In this document: positions 7,381 to 15,253 of the stretch, one piece after another
Layout of the letters: every line of letters starts with the position of its first letter
How positions within the stretch are numbered: the first letter of the stretch is position 1
Origin: Planctomycetota bacterium
Lineage (GTDB): Bacteria; Planctomycetota; UBA1135; GCA-002686595
Length of the DNA: 64,000 nucleotides
Assembly (NCBI GenBank): GCA_020638835.1
Contig: JACKHV010000007.1
Coordinates: 62,001 to 126,000, forward strand
Reading direction: 5' to 3'
Notes under the pieces: generated by a model
Databases searched by the model: none
Told to the model about the DNA's origin: nothing
The model's input: the letters and a program-made list of their open reading frames with translations, nothing else
Made by a program: the position numbers and the translations under genes

Positions 7381-10300
7381 TCAGTTCGGCTGCACGTTCA
7401 CGCGCAGATTCGTGAGTCCCAGGATGCGCTGCTGAACGGGGCCTTGGGTCTGGAGTCGCTGCTCGAAGACCACCACGAATCGAACCATGTTCGGCTTGGG
7501 CAGGAACTGGTTCAGGTCTTCGGGGTCGGTGACCCAGGTCGTCAGCGACCCGAGGTCGATGTCCGCGCCGGGGCTCTCGAGCTGCACGTTGCAGGGATCG
7601 GTGAGCGCGCCGGAGAGGCGGGCACCCTGGAAGTGCACGGAGATCAGCGACCCCTGTCCGCTCGGCAGATCGTGGTTGATCTGGTTGTCGCCGAGGAAGG
7701 TCTCGAAGTCGACCGAGCCGAGCGGGAAGTCGGGATCACCCGCCGGAAGACCACGGTACGGGAACATGCGCTCCGTTCCGTTGTCGTCGTAGATGATGTC
7801 CATGTTCCAGTTCTTGCCGTCCGGATCGTCCGGGTCCACCGTGTCGTCGGCCGCGAAGTCGAGGCCGAAGAAGTTGCCCTCCGGCTTCATCCAGCACGAC
7901 ATGCTCGACGAGAACGAGTCGGGCCGGATGCGCTGCACGCGGAACTCGCCGATCGACAGGATCGCCGCCGACTCGAAGGGAGTGTTGAAGCCCGTGTCCG
8001 CGGGCAGGTAGGGCTCGATGCGCGGAGCGTAGTCCCCGGCGTGCGTGCCCTGGTCGCCGCTGAAGCCCTGGAACTCGATGCGCACGAGGCCCGGCGAACC
8101 GTTGCCGCCGGTCGATCCGCCGACGCCGACGCCACCTTGGCCGCCGGCCACGGACAGGCGGTTCGGCAGGTCGGCGAGGGTCACCGTCTGGCCCTGGAGC
8201 TTGAGCGATCCGCCCGAACCGCCGCCGCCGGGCGTCGCGTTCGAGCCGCAGGCGAGGATGTTCGGATCGAGGCCGGGATAGTTCGGGTCGCCGCTCGTGG
8301 CGCCGCTCCGGCAGTTATCGAGCGGGGCGTTGTTCGCGAGGGCGCTGCCGCCGTCGCCACCGCTGGTATCGATCACGCCACCGACGAGGACTTCGCGACC
8401 GGAGACGCCCTGGAAGGCGCCGCCGCCGCCACCCCCGCCCGCGGCGCTGTGGTCCCACATGGGCAGGACGAGGCTCGCCGCGTTGCAGAGCGTGGAGGGC
8501 GCCGGTTGGCGCAGCACGCGAGAGCCCCAGAAGTGGGCTCCGCCGCCGCCGCCGCCGGAGCCACCGCGCAACAGACCGAGGCGGTGGTCGAGGGAGCGGA
8601 TGATGACCTCTCCAGGAGGCTCGAGGTTCAACGCGTTGTTCGATCCGCCCGGCGTGTTCGCGGGAACGGTCGGCAGGACCTGGGGCACCTCGGTCACCGT
8701 GAAGGTGTCGCTACGCGGGATGCCCGGCCCGCCGTCGAGCGCGTAGGCACCACCGCCGCCGGGTCCGGCCACCATGGCAGTGCGGCAGTCGTTGGTCACG
8801 GCGATCGTGTTGGTGAACGACAGGTTCGTCGATCCCCAGAAGCTGGTCGCCGGGTTCGTGTCACCGGGAGGCACGACCGGGTACGGCGCTCCTCCGGGAC
8901 CCGCGGCGAGCGTGCCGAGCTGCGACACACCGCGCCCGTAGCTGCCTTGGTTCGTCGCGACCGGATCGTCGTTGTACGAGATCATGCCGGCGCTGCTGAG
9001 GCGGTTGTAGACCGTCGCGTTCGGCTGATCGACTTCATAGAAGTAGCGATCGGCTCCCTTGCCGCCAGCGCCCGCGTTCGGACCGCCGAGACCACCGGCA
9101 CCGCCGTAGGCGGCTTCCTCGTCCAGCGCGTCGGGCGGATCCACGCCCCCCACGCCGTCCGAGTCCCAAAGTCGCCAGGTGTTCGAGATGTGCGGAACGG
9201 GCGTCTTGCCGGCGCAGTTCAGCACACCGCCGACGACCAGGCTGCCGCGCGAGAAGACGCGACCGGGCTGCGAGCCCTCGAGCACGAGCGTCGCGTTCGC
9301 CTCGATCACGAGGCGCGAGAAGTCGAAGCTTCCGTTGGTGACGGTGATCGTGGGCCAGGTGCCCGGATCGGTGGCGACGTAGTCACCGTTCCCGATCGAC
9401 TCGTTGGTCAGCAGGCTGTCGTACTGGCTGGCCAGCGGAAAGTCCTGCGAGTCCGTGTTCAGCACCACCGTCTGCCCGGAGCGCACGACGAGTTCGCCGA
9501 GGCGACCCGCGCCGCCGCCGAGGCCGTACGTCAGGCGACCGGCGCCCCAGTTCGCACCGGACTCGTCCGGGTCCTGGTTGTCAGTGTCGAGGAACTTCTC
9601 ACCGCCGGCTTCGGGCAGCACGACGGGCGGAAGCAGCTGGGTCGAAGTCGTGAAGACGATGTCGCCGGGGTTGGCGAGCGGCTTGCCCGTCAGGTCTTCG
9701 AGCGCCGCCGGCAGTCTCATCACCACCTTGCGCGGGTTCAGCGGATCGGTGCCCGCACTCGGGAGCCCCGCGGCCGGCGTGAAGGTCATCACCGTGCGCA
9801 GGTTGTCGAAGTCCACGACGGTGTCGTAGAAGCCCGCGATCTCGACCTGGTCGGCCGGATCTGCGACGTTGCCGTCGGGGTCGATCTTCGTCGTCACGAA
9901 GGTGGCCGTGCGCGTCGTCGGGTTCGACAAGGTGGCCGGGTTCATGATGTCCTCGAAGACGACGGTGATCAGCGAGTCGAGAGCCACCTCGGTCGCGCCG
10001 TCCGCGGGCGTATCAGGAATGGTGCCCCCCATGCCGTCGTTCACCGTGACGAAGGTCGACTGGATCGGCGGGCCGGGGACCGGGTCCTTGATGCCTTGGT
10101 CGGTGAAGACCGTGCAGTTCAGGTTGGTCTGGTTGTCCTTGCCGTCGAGGCTGCGGATGAAGGGCCCGTTGCCGCCGGTCGACGCCCCGCGCACGAGCAG
10201 CTCGTACGTCGTGTCGGGAGCGAGGGCGTAGTTCGGGTTGTTCTGGTCGTCGAAGCTGATCGCCGGACGCGCGATGATGCGGCGCGGGTTCGTCGGATCG

Positions 10301-10590
10301 ATCGAGAAGCCGACCGCCGGAACGGTGCCCGAGATCGAGTTCTGCAGCAGGAAGGTCTGGCTGTTCAGCGTGTTCTGATTGACGGGCTTCGAGAAGACCA
10401 TCGACACCACCAGGTTCTGCGCGACGTTCACCGTCTGGCAGTTGACGGGCGTGCCGGTCGAGCCCGAGCCGCAGCCGAGCGAGCAGGACTCGAGGAACAT
10501 CTGTCCGCCGGAGCTGCTCCCGCCGCCCGAGGAGCAGGCGGGGATCAGCAGGCCGAGGGCGGCGAGGGCACCGAATCGAAGAGGTCTCAT
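7381..10590 (-). CDS. Giant glycine-rich lipoprotein with Big_5/SbsA Ig-like domains (family member A)
   Basis: 1,069 aa. The signal peptide ends in LLIPAC (Cys19), followed by a Ser/Gly tether, so it is a lipidated envelope protein. Residues about 50-300 contain two Ig-like SbsA/Big_5 units, recognisable from VVSMVFSKPVNQNTLNSQTF and ITVVFEDIMNPATLSNP and from ELLVRG at strand ends. A long glycine-rich central region (GSGGGGGGAHFWG, AGGGGGGGAFQG and similar) alternates with short beta-strand repeats, suggesting a beta-helix-like stalk. A C-terminal segment starting TTWVTDPEDLN resembles the ends of its paralogs at 24297 and 27762. The start is uncertain: ATG 10590 is preferred, 10605 is possible. 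Function unknown; its neighbours encode pilus/secretion machinery, so an exported surface or adhesive role is an inference. Confidence 0.85.
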   Translation of the reverse strand: MRPLRFGALAALGLLIPACSSGGGSSSGGQMFLESCSLGCGSGSTGTPVNCQTVNVAQNLVVSMVFSKPVNQNTLNSQTFLLQNSISGTVPAVGFSIDPTNPRRIIARPAISFDDQNNPNYALAPDTTYELLVRGASTGGNGPFIRSLDGKDNQTNLNCTVFTDQGIKDPVPGPPIQSTFVTVNDGMGGTIPDTPADGATEVALDSLITVVFEDIMNPATLSNPTTRTATFVTTKIDPDGNVADPADQVEIAGFYDTVVDFDNLRTVMTFTPAAGLPSAGTDPLNPRKVVMRLPAALEDLTGKPLANPGDIVFTTSTQLLPPVVLPEAGGEKFLDTDNQDPDESGANWGAGRLTYGLGGGAGRLGELVVRSGQTVVLNTDSQDFPLASQYDSLLTNESIGNGDYVATDPGTWPTITVTNGSFDFSRLVIEANATLVLEGSQPGRVFSRGSLVVGGVLNCAGKTPVPHISNTWRLWDSDGVGGVDPPDALDEEAAYGGAGGLGGPNAGAGGKGADRYFYEVDQPNATVYNRLSSAGMISYNDDPVATNQGSYGRGVSQLGTLAAGPGGAPYPVVPPGDTNPATSFWGSTNLSFTNTIAVTNDCRTAMVAGPGGGGAYALDGGPGIPRSDTFTVTEVPQVLPTVPANTPGGSNNALNLEPPGEVIIRSLDHRLGLLRGGSGGGGGGAHFWGSRVLRQPAPSTLCNAASLVLPMWDHSAAGGGGGGGAFQGVSGREVLVGGVIDTSGGDGGSALANNAPLDNCRSGATSGDPNYPGLDPNILACGSNATPGGGGSGGSLKLQGQTVTLADLPNRLSVAGGQGGVGVGGSTGGNGSPGLVRIEFQGFSGDQGTHAGDYAPRIEPYLPADTGFNTPFESAAILSIGEFRVQRIRPDSFSSSMSCWMKPEGNFFGLDFAADDTVDPDDPDGKNWNMDIIYDDNGTERMFPYRGLPAGDPDFPLGSVDFETFLGDNQINHDLPSGQGSLISVHFQGARLSGALTDPCNVQLESPGADIDLGSLTTWVTDPEDLNQFLPKPNMVRFVVVFEQRLQTQGPVQQRILGLTNLRVNVQPN

Positions 10591-11028
10591 CGACGGTCCG
10601 TTCATCTGGTTGGGCCGGTGGGTCATCGGGTTGGGCCGAGGGGGGGTCCAAGGGAGCGCGACGACGGCCGAGGGGGGGCCGAAGCGTCGCTGGATGGGGT
10701 CCCCGCCGCGCGGGCGAGGTGGGTCGGGCACCGGGCGAGGGTGCGAGGGCTGCGCACTATAAGGGAGCGCGCAGGCCGAGTTGCAGGAATTTTGCCGCCC
10801 GCGCGCCGTGCTCCCGGACGCTCGAACGTACCGGCTCGCCTCCTCCGAGGAGCCCGAGCCGCCGCCCTCCGTCCGGTACGGATCTCGCAGGCGGTGGCGC
10901 AGCGACCGTCCTCCGGGACGGCTTGGCGCGATCCGCGGGGCCACCGCGGCACCCGAATGGGTTACAAAGACCGTGCCGATCCCTTCCCCCAGCGATCCAG
11001 AGCCATCGAGCAGCCCGAACGAGCCTTC
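10591..11028. promoter_or_regulatory. Divergent intergenic region between giant lipoprotein (-) and helical lipoprotein (+)
   Basis: About 440 bp with no convincing gene. It must contain promoters in both directions. On the minus strand a TATAGT hexamer at 10756-10761 could be a -10 element for the giant lipoprotein gene, leaving a leader of about 150 nt; a good -35 is not obvious. Nothing clear is visible for the plus-strand gene. Confidence 0.35.
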
Positions 11029-11958
11029 ATGAGCCCCCTCCCCACCCACGCTTCCGCCGCCGTGCGCGCCGGCGCCCGCGACCGTGCGAGGCCGCACACC
11101 CGCCGCGTGCGCCTCGCGACCGGACTCGCCCTCCTCGCCCCCCTGCTCGGCCTCGCCGCCTGCGACGGCGGGGACGCCCACGGCTCCTCCGGCGGGACCG
11201 CCTTGGCGAAAGGCACGGACTCAGAGCGACTGAACCAGCTGATCGCGGCGATGACGCCCCTGCGCGCGGACCTGACGAGCGACCACCACGACCGGCACCT
11301 GCACGAGGGGCGCGCGCTGCTCGAGGAGCTGAAGCACGGCGACCGCGAGCTCGGCCTTGAGGCTCTGCGCGTGTACGAGGAGGGCGGGCAGGAGATCGAC
11401 GCGGTGCGCCGCGGGCTCCTGACCGTCGCCGCCTACTGCGCGCCGGAAGACATGCGCAAGCCGCTCGAGGACCTGATCCTCGTGTACGGCGCGCCGATCG
11501 CGGACCGCGCCGTGTCGATCGACCTGCTCGCGGAGACCTCGCCGGAGCGCGCGATCGAGGTCTACGAGCCGCTGATGAAGAAGAAGAAGCAACGCTCGAC
11601 GATGCCCGACGACGAGTTCTTCGTGCGCGCCTACATCGTCGCTTGCCGCGAGACCGGTCACGATCCGGTGCCGGCACTGGCCGACGTCGCGACGAACATC
11701 ATGAAGCAACCGGCCTCGCGCTACTTCGCGGTCGAGGAGCTCGGCCAGCACCCCGGCAAGCAATCCTTCAACGTGCTGCGCACGATCCTCGTCGAGTCGA
11801 CGGGCGACGCCTACCTGCGGCGCAAGGCGGCGCAGGCGATCCGCAACTCGGTGCCCAGCGAGACGGCGTGCGAGATCTTCCGCGAGGTGCTCAGCAAGGA
11901 AGCGGAACAGAACTTCGCGATCTTCATGCTCGACATGATCGAGGACAACTGCGAGTGA
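11029..11958 (+). CDS. Helical-repeat lipoprotein of unknown function
   Basis: 309 aa. A basic N-terminus and hydrophobic stretch end in the lipobox LAAC (about residue 43), so it should be lipid-anchored. The mature part is almost entirely charged alpha-helix with short repeated units (for example HEGRALLEELKHGDRELGLEAL, shown only in part here, and SFNVLRTIL followed by AYLRRKAAQAIRNSVP). This is reminiscent of HEAT/TPR-type solenoids, but no family is certain. The start ATG 11029 is taken because it precedes a normal signal peptide; the open frame extends far upstream without sense. Its stop is embedded in the start of tatD (GTGA), so the two are translationally coupled. Possibly a scaffold or adaptor; no function is claimed. 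Confidence 0.75.
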   Translation: MSPLPTHASAAVRAGARDRARPHTRRVRLATGLALLAPLLGLAACDGGDAHGSSGGTALAKGTDSERLNQLIAAMTPLRADLTSDHHDRHLHEGRALLEELKHGDRELGLEALRVYEEGGQEIDAVRRGLLTVAAYCAPEDMRKPLEDLILVYGAPIADRAVSIDLLAETSPERAIEVYEPLMKKKKQRSTMPDDEFFVRAYIVACRETGHDPVPALADVATNIMKQPASRYFAVEELGQHPGKQSFNVLRTILVESTGDAYLRRKAAQAIRNSVPSETACEIFREVLSKEAEQNFAIFMLDMIEDNCE

Positions 11959-12713
11959 TCACCGACACGCACGCGCACGTCTTCTGGCAGGACTTCGACG
12001 GCGACCGTGACGCGGTGATCGAGCGCGCGCGCGAGGCCGGCGTGGACCGCATGATCGTCGTCGGCACGACGGTCGAGACGTCGCGTCAGTGCTTCGAACT
12101 GTGCGACGGCGTCCCCGGCCTCTACCCCACCGCCGGCGTGCACCCGCACGACGCGGAGGGTCTGGACGCTGCGATGCTCGAAGGGATCGAGGCGCTCTGC
12201 CGCCGACCCGAGTGCGTCGCGGTCGGCGAGACGGGCCTCGACTACTTCAAGGAGTACTCGCCGGGCCGCGATCAACGCCGCGGCTTCCGCTGGCACCTCG
12301 AGCTCGCGCGCGAACTCGACAAGCCCGTGATCGTGCACTGCCGCGACGCGAACCGCGACACGCTCGAGCTGCTGCGCGAGGTCCCGGGCGTGCGCGGCGT
12401 GATGCACTGCTACTCGATGGGCGAGGAGGAACTCGACCCCTACCTCGAGCTCGGCATGTACATCTCCTTCTCGGGATCCGTCACCTACCCGCGCAACGAG
12501 GCGAATCGTGCCGCCGCGCGCCGCGTGCCGTCGGACCGCATCCTGGTCGAGACGGACTGCCCCTTCCTCGCACCGCAGGGCAAGCGCGGCAAGCGCAACG
12601 AACCGGCGTACGTGAGGCTGACGCTCGAGCACATCGCGACGGAGCGCGGCGTCGACGCGACCGAGTTCGCGCGACAAACGTCGGACAATGCGACGCGCCT
12701 GTTCGGGTTGTAG
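11955..12713 (+). CDS. tatD: TatD-family metal-dependent deoxyribonuclease
   Basis: 252 aa. The motifs of the TatD barrel are visible in order: ITDTHAHV at the N-terminus, TAGVHPHDAE, AVGETGLDYF with the metal-binding Glu, IVHCRDAN, MHCYS and VETDCPFLAP near the C-terminus. The family has 3'-5' exonuclease/DNase activity linked to DNA repair and turnover. The start is GTG at 11955, overlapping the stop of the preceding lipoprotein gene, because ITDTHAHV is the family's usual N-terminus. The TAG stop (12711-12713) overlaps the left arm of the 103-bp palindrome that separates it from the convergent pilin gene. Confidence 0.92.
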   Translation: MITDTHAHVFWQDFDGDRDAVIERAREAGVDRMIVVGTTVETSRQCFELCDGVPGLYPTAGVHPHDAEGLDAAMLEGIEALCRRPECVAVGETGLDYFKEYSPGRDQRRGFRWHLELARELDKPVIVHCRDANRDTLELLREVPGVRGVMHCYSMGEEELDPYLELGMYISFSGSVTYPRNEANRAAARRVPSDRILVETDCPFLAPQGKRGKRNEPAYVRLTLEHIATERGVDATEFARQTSDNATRLFGL

Positions 12714-12814
12714 AAGAACGTACCGTGCCGCAACTGATTTGCCCACGAAGGCGGGGGCGGCTTCGCCGCCCCCGCCTTCGTGGGCAAATCAGTTGCGGCA
12801 CGGTACGTTCTTCT
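12712..12814. repeat. 103-bp perfect palindrome (50-bp arms, 3-nt loop)
   Basis: Positions 12712-12761 and 12765-12814 are exact reverse complements, with TTC (12762-12764) at the centre. The outer arms are moderately AT-containing (AGAAGAACGTACCGTGCCGC at the edge), the core is GGCGGGGGCGGC/GCCGCCCCCGCC. It lies between the convergent tatD (+) and pilin (-) genes and contains the last two bases of the tatD stop codon. A bidirectional terminator is the simplest role, but the stem is several times longer than any other hairpin here and has no mismatch. Confidence 0.95.
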
Positions 12815-12829
12815 CGACGCCAATCCAGC

Positions 12830-12865
12830 GCGGGGCCCCGCCGGTCTGAACCGGCGGAGCCCCGC
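12830..12865 (-). terminator. Hairpin terminator after the pilin gene
   Basis: 16-bp arms (GCGGGGCCCCGCCGGT and ACCGGCGGAGCCCCGC, one mismatch) with a CTGA loop, 24 bp beyond the pilin stop at 12889. No T-run follows on the minus strand. It is separate from the 103-bp palindrome next to it. Confidence 0.75.
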
Positions 12866-12888
12866 AGCGTGCGATCAGGTGAGTCCGA

Positions 12889-13605
12889 TTACTGGACGGG
12901 CACCCAGGTGTTGCCGTCGACACCGGCAGCGCCCACCGCGATCGGGGAGCTCATGTCGGCGACGGTGTAGGCCGCCGAGAAGGCGGGGCCGCCACCGGAG
13001 GTCGAGTACTGGACCGCGGCGGTCGCGCGGTTCGGCGTCGAGAGCAGGTCGCCCTCTTGGTTGATGAAGAAGGCACGGTTACCCGTGTTCTGGACCTGGG
13101 CCGGCCAAGCGTAGGCGCACCACAGGATCTCGCAGTTGTCGGCGTCCGGAAGGGCGCCACCACCGGCGACCTCGACGACACCTGCGGGAGCCGCGGCGCC
13201 ATCGGGCAGGTAGATCTGGAAGCAGTAACCCGAGCGGGTCACGACGCCGTTCGCGTCCACGTTGCCGAAGGCGGTGGACAGGACGGGCGGGGTGAGGATG
13301 TCACCGGCCGCGCCGACCGCGGGAACACCGGCCGCCGAGATGCGGAGCGGGTCGGCACCGGCGAGTTCGCCGAAGTAGCCGTACTCGCCGCCGCCGTCGG
13401 CGTCGGAGTCGATCGCCGAGCTCGACTGCAGCTGGGCCTGGGCCGAGCTGAGCGAGCGCAGAGTCGCGACGGCCGCCGACTCGTTGGCCGACAGACGCGC
13501 GCTCATGAGGCGCGGGATAGCGATGGAAGCGATGATGGCGATGATCGCAACCACGATCATCAGTTCGATGAGCGTGAAGCCCGCCTTGTTTCGATTACGA
13601 ATCAT
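12889..13605 (-). CDS. Type IV pilin / major pseudopilin
   Basis: 238 aa. The N-terminus is a class III prepilin signal: short basic leader, Gly9 as cleavage site, then FTLIELMIVVAIIAIIA with Glu at mature position 5. This is the substrate pattern for prepilin peptidase, whose gene is at 21282. The remaining ~205 residues form a Gly/Ala-rich globular head with the cysteines expected of a pilin-type head (SGYCFQIYLP, DNCEILWCAYAW). The protein is longer than typical PilA. The gene stands just downstream of pilB/pilC but is separated from pilC by a hairpin and ~310 bp, so it probably has its own promoter, as highly expressed pilin genes do. Upstream, GGAGGG at an unusually long spacing is the only Shine-Dalgarno-like sequence. 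Confidence 0.92.
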   Translation of the reverse strand: MIRNRNKAGFTLIELMIVVAIIAIIASIAIPRLMSARLSANESAAVATLRSLSSAQAQLQSSSAIDSDADGGGEYGYFGELAGADPLRISAAGVPAVGAAGDILTPPVLSTAFGNVDANGVVTRSGYCFQIYLPDGAAAPAGVVEVAGGGALPDADNCEILWCAYAWPAQVQNTGNRAFFINQEGDLLSTPNRATAAVQYSTSGGGPAFSAAYTVADMSSPIAVGAAGVDGNTWVPVQ

Positions 13606-13914
13606 GTCGTTCTAGTCTTTTCCCTCCAAGCCCCTCCGGCACGCCCTTGTGCGCGATGGAGCTGAATCCTGAGTCCGGAGTGGACCCGTGATCGAACTTG
13701 GCCGCGGCGCGACCTCATTCCCTTGCAGTCATGTTCCGGGGAACGAGAACCGCACCCGGCGAGACAAGCACCTGGACCAGGAAGGGCCGCAGGCTTTTGC
13801 TCTGTGCTGGCCTATCGGCGCGGTGCCGCGGCGCGCTTGAGCCGTCCGCAGAACAAAATTCGCCGCCGCGACGCGCCGTCTCGCATGCGGCGAACTCCCC
13901 CCGCTGAAAGCGGC
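13606..13914. promoter_or_regulatory. Pilin upstream region
   Basis: About 310 bp between the pilC terminator hairpin and the pilin start, without a credible gene. It must hold the pilin promoter and 5' leader. I looked for a sigma-54 site (GG-N10-GC type) because pilin genes are often sigma-54 dependent and rpoN is in this window, but did not find one on the minus strand. Confidence 0.4.
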
Positions 13915-13942
13915 GGGGCGGTGGCATCGCTGCCCCCGCCCC
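13915..13942 (-). terminator. Hairpin terminator after pilC
   Basis: 12-bp arms (GGGGCGGTGGCA and TGCCCCCGCCCC, one mismatch) with a TCGC loop, 40 bp downstream of the pilC stop. It probably ends the pilT-pilB-pilC transcript before the pilin gene. Confidence 0.6.
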
Positions 13943-13982
13943 GCCGGTCCGGAAGGAATATCCGGGTGTCCCCGGGCTCGGA

Positions 13983-15233
13983 TCAGCCGTTGTTGCCGAG
14001 CTTGCCGACCACGTCGAGGATCGGGAGGAACACGGAGAGCACGACCGTACCGACCATCACACCCATCACGGTGATCAGGATCGGCTCGATCATGCTGGTG
14101 AGGCTCTTCACGGCCGCGCGGACCTGGCTGTCGTAGAACTCGGCGATCTTCTCGAGCAGCACCTCGATGGCACCGGAGCGCTCGCCGATCGAGATCATGC
14201 GCGTCACCATCGGCGGGAACACCGGCGACTCCGCCAGCGGCTCGCAGAGCTGGTTACCGCCGCGCACGGCCTCGCGCGACTTCAGCACGACCTCGGAGAT
14301 CACGCGGTTGCCCGAGGTGTCGGCCACGATGTCGAGCGTCGCCATGATCGGAACACCGGAGCGGATCAGCGTCGCGAAGGTGCGAGCGAAGCGCGCGAGC
14401 GCGACCTTGCGGAAGAGCGGACCGAAGACCGGGACCTTCAGCGTCAGGCCGTCCCAGATCAGCGCGCCCTTCTCGGTCTTCTTGAACAGGCTCAGACCGA
14501 CGAAGAAGGCGACCATTCCGCCGACCGCGACGTACCAGTACTCGCGCATCTTGTCCGAGATGGTCAGGATGCCCTCGGTCAGCGCGGGCAGCTCGGCGTC
14601 CATCGACTCGAACACCTCGCGGAAGCCGGGGACGATGCCGATCATCAGGAAGGCCGTGATCGCGATCACGAGCACCATCGAGACGACCGGGTAGGTCATC
14701 GCGGACTTGATCTCGCGGCGCAGCTCGTCGGCCGACTCCTGGTAGTCGGCGAGACGCTCGAGGATGATGTCCATCTGACCGGACACTTCCGCGGCGCGTA
14801 CCATCGAGATGTACAGCGGGTCGAACACCTTCGGGCAGGTCTCCATCGCGGCGGACAGGTCGGAACCGCCGCGCACCTCGGTGACGAGGCGCTCGCAGGT
14901 CACGCGCATGCCGGGACGCTCGGCCTGCTCACCGAGCACCTCGAGCGACTCGAGCAGTGACAGACCCGACGAGACCATCGTCGAGAGCTGGCGCGTGAAC
15001 ATCACGAGCTCGGCGCGCTTGGCGGCAGGCTTCTGGCCGGCCTTCACCTTCACGGCAGCCAGTCGATTGCGCTTCTTGGCCTTCGATCCGCTGACCTCGC
15101 TGATTTTCATCACGCTGAGGTTCTGACGCCGCAGCTCGGACACCGCCTCGTTGCGATCGCTCGCCTCGATGGTGCCCTCGACCGTGTTGCCGCCGGGGCC
15201 TTTTGCCGCGTATTTGAAGTTGGTGAGTGTCAT
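13983..15233 (-). CDS. pilC: Type IV pilus / type II secretion inner-membrane platform protein (PilC/GspF)
   Basis: 416 aa, the standard length of the GspF/PilC family. It forms the cytoplasmic-membrane platform through which the PilB ATPase drives pilus assembly. It begins with the N-terminal T2SSF-associated module (FKYAAKGPGGNTVEGTIEA), then two GspF domains: LVMFTRQLSTMVSSGLSLLESLE and, about 200 residues later, KVALARFARTFATLIRSGVP (quoted in part). Membrane helices lie around residues 165-190, 220-240 and near the C-terminus (VMGVMVGTVVLSVFLP). It follows pilB by 20 bp on the same strand. Confidence 0.94.
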   Translation of the reverse strand: MTLTNFKYAAKGPGGNTVEGTIEASDRNEAVSELRRQNLSVMKISEVSGSKAKKRNRLAAVKVKAGQKPAAKRAELVMFTRQLSTMVSSGLSLLESLEVLGEQAERPGMRVTCERLVTEVRGGSDLSAAMETCPKVFDPLYISMVRAAEVSGQMDIILERLADYQESADELRREIKSAMTYPVVSMVLVIAITAFLMIGIVPGFREVFESMDAELPALTEGILTISDKMREYWYVAVGGMVAFFVGLSLFKKTEKGALIWDGLTLKVPVFGPLFRKVALARFARTFATLIRSGVPIMATLDIVADTSGNRVISEVVLKSREAVRGGNQLCEPLAESPVFPPMVTRMISIGERSGAIEVLLEKIAEFYDSQVRAAVKSLTSMIEPILITVMGVMVGTVVLSVFLPILDVVGKLGNNG

Positions 15234-15253
15234 GAGTGGACTCTTGCTGGGAA

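Noticed and set aside
7444..11028. Long plus-strand open frame opposite the giant lipoprotein gene
   Set aside because: It is the complement of a convincing gene in a GC-rich genome, is Arg/Val-rich without motifs, and only its last 310 codons (from 11029) form a real lipoprotein.
13606..13760. Sigma-54 promoter for the pilin gene
   Set aside because: No GG-N10-GC type element with the usual flanking bases was found on the minus strand.
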